From: Nocardiopsis mwathae
GTDB lineage: Bacteria > Actinomycetota > Actinomycetes > Streptosporangiales > Streptosporangiaceae
DNA length: 64,000 nucleotides
Direction of reading: 5' to 3'
Assembly (NCBI RefSeq): GCF_014201195.1
Contig: NZ_JACHDS010000001.1
Coordinates: forward strand, 5,642,001-5,706,000
Position 1 is the first letter of the stretch; every line of letters begins with the position of its first letter. The translations under genes were made by a program, and so were the position numbers. The notes beneath the pieces are model-generated. The model did not search any database. It was given only the letters and a program-made list of their open reading frames with translations, and was not told the origin of the DNA. Below, one piece after another: positions 61,198 through 64,000 of this stretch.

Positions 61198-63000
61198 TCA
61201 GGACCTCCTTCGACGCTGGCGAGTGGGCTGGTGGCGGTTGTGGCGTGGCGTGGGCCGGACCGGGCGACGCTGGGATGGTTCGGCGTTCGAGGGCGGCGGT
61301 GGCGCCGGTGTCGACGGCGGCGGGTGCTGCGTCGGTCGAAGCGGTGCCGCCGTCTGGCGGGGATGGGAGGGCGGGGCCGGGCGTGACCGGGGACGCCGCA
61401 TCTGAGGGGTGGCCTCGAACAGCGCGTCTTGGCGCGTCCGCGGCGGAGGCTTCAGGTTCGGAATCGGGTCCTGACGCCACCGCGGCGTGGAGAAGCCGGG
61501 CAGCGTCTCCTGGCGCCACGCGGAGGCCTTGCTGCGCTGCCCTTGCGGGCTGTCGGGAAGCGTGGGCTGCACCCAGCGTCGGCGCTCGGACAGGCGCCGC
61601 TGCGCCTTGGGATCGATGTCGCGGTCGATTCCCGGGATCGGCTGCTGCTTCGAGCGCGAGGCAGGAAGTTTGATCGGCAGCTCAGGCTGGGTCCAGCGTG
61701 GCCGACGCGGCGGCGCGGCCCGCGTCAGGCGGCCCTGGACTCGGGGCGGGTGCCGGGTGGCGTGCTGCGCGGTCGTCTGCGCCGCCTTGGCGGCCTTCTG
61801 GCTGGCCAGGGCCTTACCGATGTTGCGGAACACCAGCAGGCTGATCGCGAACTTCGCCGCCCGCACCACGGGACTGGCCTGGTAGTTGAAGACCCGCTTG
61901 AAGGCCCAGAACGGGATCCTGGCCAACACGTAGATGCAGCAGATCAGCAGGCCGACGTCCATGAACGAGCTCGCGGTGCCCCCAACGTCGACGAAGTCCA
62001 TGTCCTCGCGGGACAGGAACACCGTCACCGTGATCCGCAGAACCAGTGCCTGGGCGACCTGGATGACCAGGAGCGCGCTCATCGCCCGCCACCACATCCG
62101 CGCCAGCCCATCGGTCTGCGGCAGGGCGTGACAGGCGAGCGCGAGCGGGGCGACGGCGGTGAGCAGGAGCCACATCATGACCCGGATCAGCGTCGCGAAG
62201 AAAAAGAAGATCATGAGGAAGTTGGCGACCGCGATCAGGATCACCACGATCACCAGCTCGCCGACAGGGTCCTTCAGGAACCGGCCGATCGCCGCAGCGA
62301 CGCTGTCCGGGGTGGCGGTGTCGCCCAGCATGCTCAGTGCGACCCCGTTGCCCACGTCGGCCATCAGCCGACACAGGAACCAGCTCGCGTTGGCGCCGAT
62401 GAAGCCCAGCAGCAGGCGCGGCAGGTTCTCCTTGATCCCAGCCGAGGCCTGCACGGTCGGATTCGTCATCACCAGGACTCCGGCGAGAGTGACCACCAGC
62501 ACGTAGACGGTGTTGGTCACGGCCAGAGAGATCGACCAGCCCTGCCGGATGCCCGAGGTGGGCGGGGGTGTGTACAGCATTCCGATGGCGGCGGGCATCA
62601 GCCCCGCGTTGACCATCTCGCTGACGAACGAGACAAGCCAGCCGTTGAACGCCTGGGCGACCTTGCAGCCGTAATCGAGCATCCCGCACTCCTCGCCCTC
62701 GGGCGCGGGATCCTGCACCCCGCCGCCGTCCTCGGGTGGAGGGCTGGGAGCCGGGCCTGGTGATGGCGCGGGTTCAGGGGAGGGTGCCGGACGCGGCTCC
62801 GGCACGGACGGCTCCTCCGTAGGAGGCTCGGGTGCCGGTCCGGGCGAAGGAGCGGGCGGCATGGCATCGGTGGGGGCGATACCGGCGGCATGCGGGACCG
62901 TGGCGGCGGATGCCGTCATTGCCGTTCCGGCAAGCATCGGCAAGGAGATACCGAGGGCGACCGCGGCGGCGAGGATGCCGAGACGGCGTCGGGCCGTCAT
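61198..63000 (-). CDS. VirB6/TrbL-like channel membrane protein
   Basis: 600 residues: signal peptide (LGILAAAVALGISLPMLAGT), a Pro/Glu/Ser-rich extracellular linker (about 45-95), a Cys pair (ECGMLDYGC), and a core with at least six hydrophobic helices (VYVLVVTLAGVLVMTNP, ELVIVVILIAVANFLMIFFF, MWLLLTAVAPLALACHALPQ and others). The C-terminal 200 residues are cytosolic, basic and Pro/Arg-rich, with repeated W-x-QPxLP-type motifs. Forms the inner-membrane channel of the T4SS. Confidence 0.85.
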   Translation of the reverse strand: MTARRRLGILAAAVALGISLPMLAGTAMTASAATVPHAAGIAPTDAMPPAPSPGPAPEPPTEEPSVPEPRPAPSPEPAPSPGPAPSPPPEDGGGVQDPAPEGEECGMLDYGCKVAQAFNGWLVSFVSEMVNAGLMPAAIGMLYTPPPTSGIRQGWSISLAVTNTVYVLVVTLAGVLVMTNPTVQASAGIKENLPRLLLGFIGANASWFLCRLMADVGNGVALSMLGDTATPDSVAAAIGRFLKDPVGELVIVVILIAVANFLMIFFFFATLIRVMMWLLLTAVAPLALACHALPQTDGLARMWWRAMSALLVIQVAQALVLRITVTVFLSREDMDFVDVGGTASSFMDVGLLICCIYVLARIPFWAFKRVFNYQASPVVRAAKFAISLLVFRNIGKALASQKAAKAAQTTAQHATRHPPRVQGRLTRAAPPRRPRWTQPELPIKLPASRSKQQPIPGIDRDIDPKAQRRLSERRRWVQPTLPDSPQGQRSKASAWRQETLPGFSTPRWRQDPIPNLKPPPRTRQDALFEATPQMRRPRSRPAPPSHPRQTAAPLRPTQHPPPSTPAPPPPSNAEPSQRRPVRPTPRHNRHQPTRQRRRRS

Positions 63001-63003
63001 CGG

Positions 63004-63354
63004 CTAGCTGTCCAGTCCGACGAAGCCGCGGAGGATCTGCACCAGGAGCGGTGCCAGAATCGCTACGCCGTAGCCCAGTGCCGAGAACTTGAGCGTGTCC
63101 TTCGCTTTGCTGACCTCCCCCGGGTCGCCGCCTGCCAGCAGGTAGCGCAGACCACCGATGGTCAGAAGCAGGGTGGCGAGCGCGACGAGGAGCCCTACGA
63201 GCCAGTTCCTGATGTTGGTGATGACCGAGTCCAGGTCATCAACGCCGGGCTCCTCAACCCCATCGGCCAGTGCCGGGGTGCCATCGCCAACGAGAACGCT
63301 CACAGCGATAGCGAGGACAGCAAGGGCCATGACGTATTTTCCCGGAGCTCGCAT
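63004..63354 (-). CDS. VirB2/TrbC-like pilin
   Basis: 116 residues. Signal peptide (KYVMALAVLAIAVSVLVGDG, cleavage near ALADG), then two hydrophobic helices (WLVGLLVALATLLLTIGGLR and GYGVAILAPLLVQILRGFVG) separated by a short polar loop with GGDPGEVSKAKDTLK, the TrbC/VirB2 arrangement. ATG ending at 63354 preferred (GAGGTGA five bases upstream) over a longer in-frame start that would bury the signal peptide. Confidence 0.85.
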   Translation of the reverse strand: MRAPGKYVMALAVLAIAVSVLVGDGTPALADGVEEPGVDDLDSVITNIRNWLVGLLVALATLLLTIGGLRYLLAGGDPGEVSKAKDTLKFSALGYGVAILAPLLVQILRGFVGLDS

Positions 63355-63538
63355 AACTGTCACCTCAAGAAGGGGGGAAGAATCTGAAATGGAGGGGGCG
63401 GGGTGCCGATCGCTCCTTTCTGCGAGACGGATACTTTTCTTCGGACGCTCCCCCGACCGCACCCCGCCCCATCCGGGAAAGAACCCCCTCAGGTTCCCTC
63501 ACTCTTAGATGCAGAACCGGAGAGCTGTTTGCGCTCAC

Positions 63539-64000
63539 CTATGCGGAAGGCTTTTCTCCGCCCACCGCTGCCGCCAGCTGCGTCTGGGCGCGACGGCGGT
63601 AGCGGCGCGCAGTGATGTAGGTCAGGCCCATCTCCTTGGCGGCGCAGCCCAGGGTCTGGCCCTCCAGGTGGGTCCGTGCGATCAGCTCGGCTTCCGTAGT
63701 GCTGACGACTCCGGACTCGATGGCCTCGGCCAGGACCGACACCGGCCCCCGCGAAGAGGCGGTCGAGGCCTTGTGGGCGACGGGTTCCAAGCGGAGTTCG
63801 CGTTGCTGGGAACGCAGCTGTGCGTAGCGGTAGCGCATGCCGGCCTTGCGCGCCGCATACACCAGCCGACCGCACACGGCCTCCTCACGGAGGTCCATGG
63901 TCCGCATGTGCTGGACCAGCGCGGCCAGCATCTCGGCCTCCAGGTCGGCCAGTTCATGCTCCAGCCCACGGCTCAGTGACCTGCGTGCGGCATACAGCCC
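63539..64000 (-). CDS. HTH protein, sigma-70 region 4-like, partial at window edge
   Basis: The reading frame is open to the window end, so the true start lies outside; at least 154 residues are visible. A helical N-terminal part (ARRSLSRGLEHELADLEAEM, MRYRYAQLRSQQRELRLEP) is followed by VSTTEAELIARTHLEGQTLG and CAAKEMGLTYITARRYRRRA, a region-4-like helix-turn-helix. It precedes the pilin gene by 184 bp and could control the transfer operon (inference). Confidence 0.65.
   Translation of the reverse strand, partial: GLYAARRSLSRGLEHELADLEAEMLAALVQHMRTMDLREEAVCGRLVYAARKAGMRYRYAQLRSQQRELRLEPVAHKASTASSRGPVSVLAEAIESGVVSTTEAELIARTHLEGQTLGCAAKEMGLTYITARRYRRRAQTQLAAAVGGEKPSA

Overview
The window is very G+C-rich DNA with dense, translationally coupled genes (ATGA/GTGA overlaps, many GTG starts). 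Families such as DUF2637, replication-relaxation proteins, a PrgI/VirB4 conjugation set and a BTAD regulator point to a filamentous actinomycete. A Nocardiopsis-like genus is my inference, not shown. Two A+T-richer islands (about 36570-38770 and 48674-49310) interrupt it.

1-19030: chromosome-like accessory region. It opens with two DrrB-like ABC-2 permeases, one cut by the window edge, around an 80-bp perfect palindrome, with an FMN reductase and a DrrA ATPase. Next comes a divergent gene cluster that looks like a new RiPP metallophore system. A Fur/Zur-type box at 9353-9367 sits between two transcription units. Rightwards lie a 32-residue Ser/His-containing precursor peptide, an E1-like leader-binding protein, an S15-like hydrolase, a YcaO cyclodehydratase, a SagB-type dehydrogenase and a pair of ABC exporter half-subunits. 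Leftwards lie a beta-propeller protein, a prolyl-oligopeptidase-like S9 protein and a complete FecB/CD/E metal-chelate importer. After it come an alpha/beta hydrolase and a frameshifted IS5-type transposase.

19047-25555: a 6.4-kb segment bounded by two similar 60-bp repeats that look like tRNA-Leu 3' ends with terminator. It holds an XRE regulator, two small proteins, a 3'-truncated thymidylate synthase, a DHA2 exporter with its MarR regulator, two decayed genes and a CYTH protein.

25625-64000: a large mobile-element-like region. It starts with a DUF2637 protein. A complete type I-B CRISPR-Cas operon (cas6-cas8b-cas7-cas5-cas3-cas4-cas1-cas2) follows, between two arrays (15 and 11 repeats) that share a 103-bp leader. 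Then come a Tad-type secretion/pilus operon ending in an OmpA-BTAD membrane regulator, a block of small genes around an ArdC-type antirestriction protein, and a type IV secretion module on the minus strand (HTH protein, VirB2, VirB6/TrbL, PrgI, VirB4, coupling ATPase, replication-relaxation, NlpC/P60). No relaxase or integrase lies inside the window.

The most novel items are the RiPP plus metal-uptake divergon and a four-times repeated 5'-leader element at 51958-53803. Each copy of the leader is a hairpin with a GGACAG loop, a CCAGTCCCTCA motif able to pair with that loop, then 22-23 nt to the start codon.
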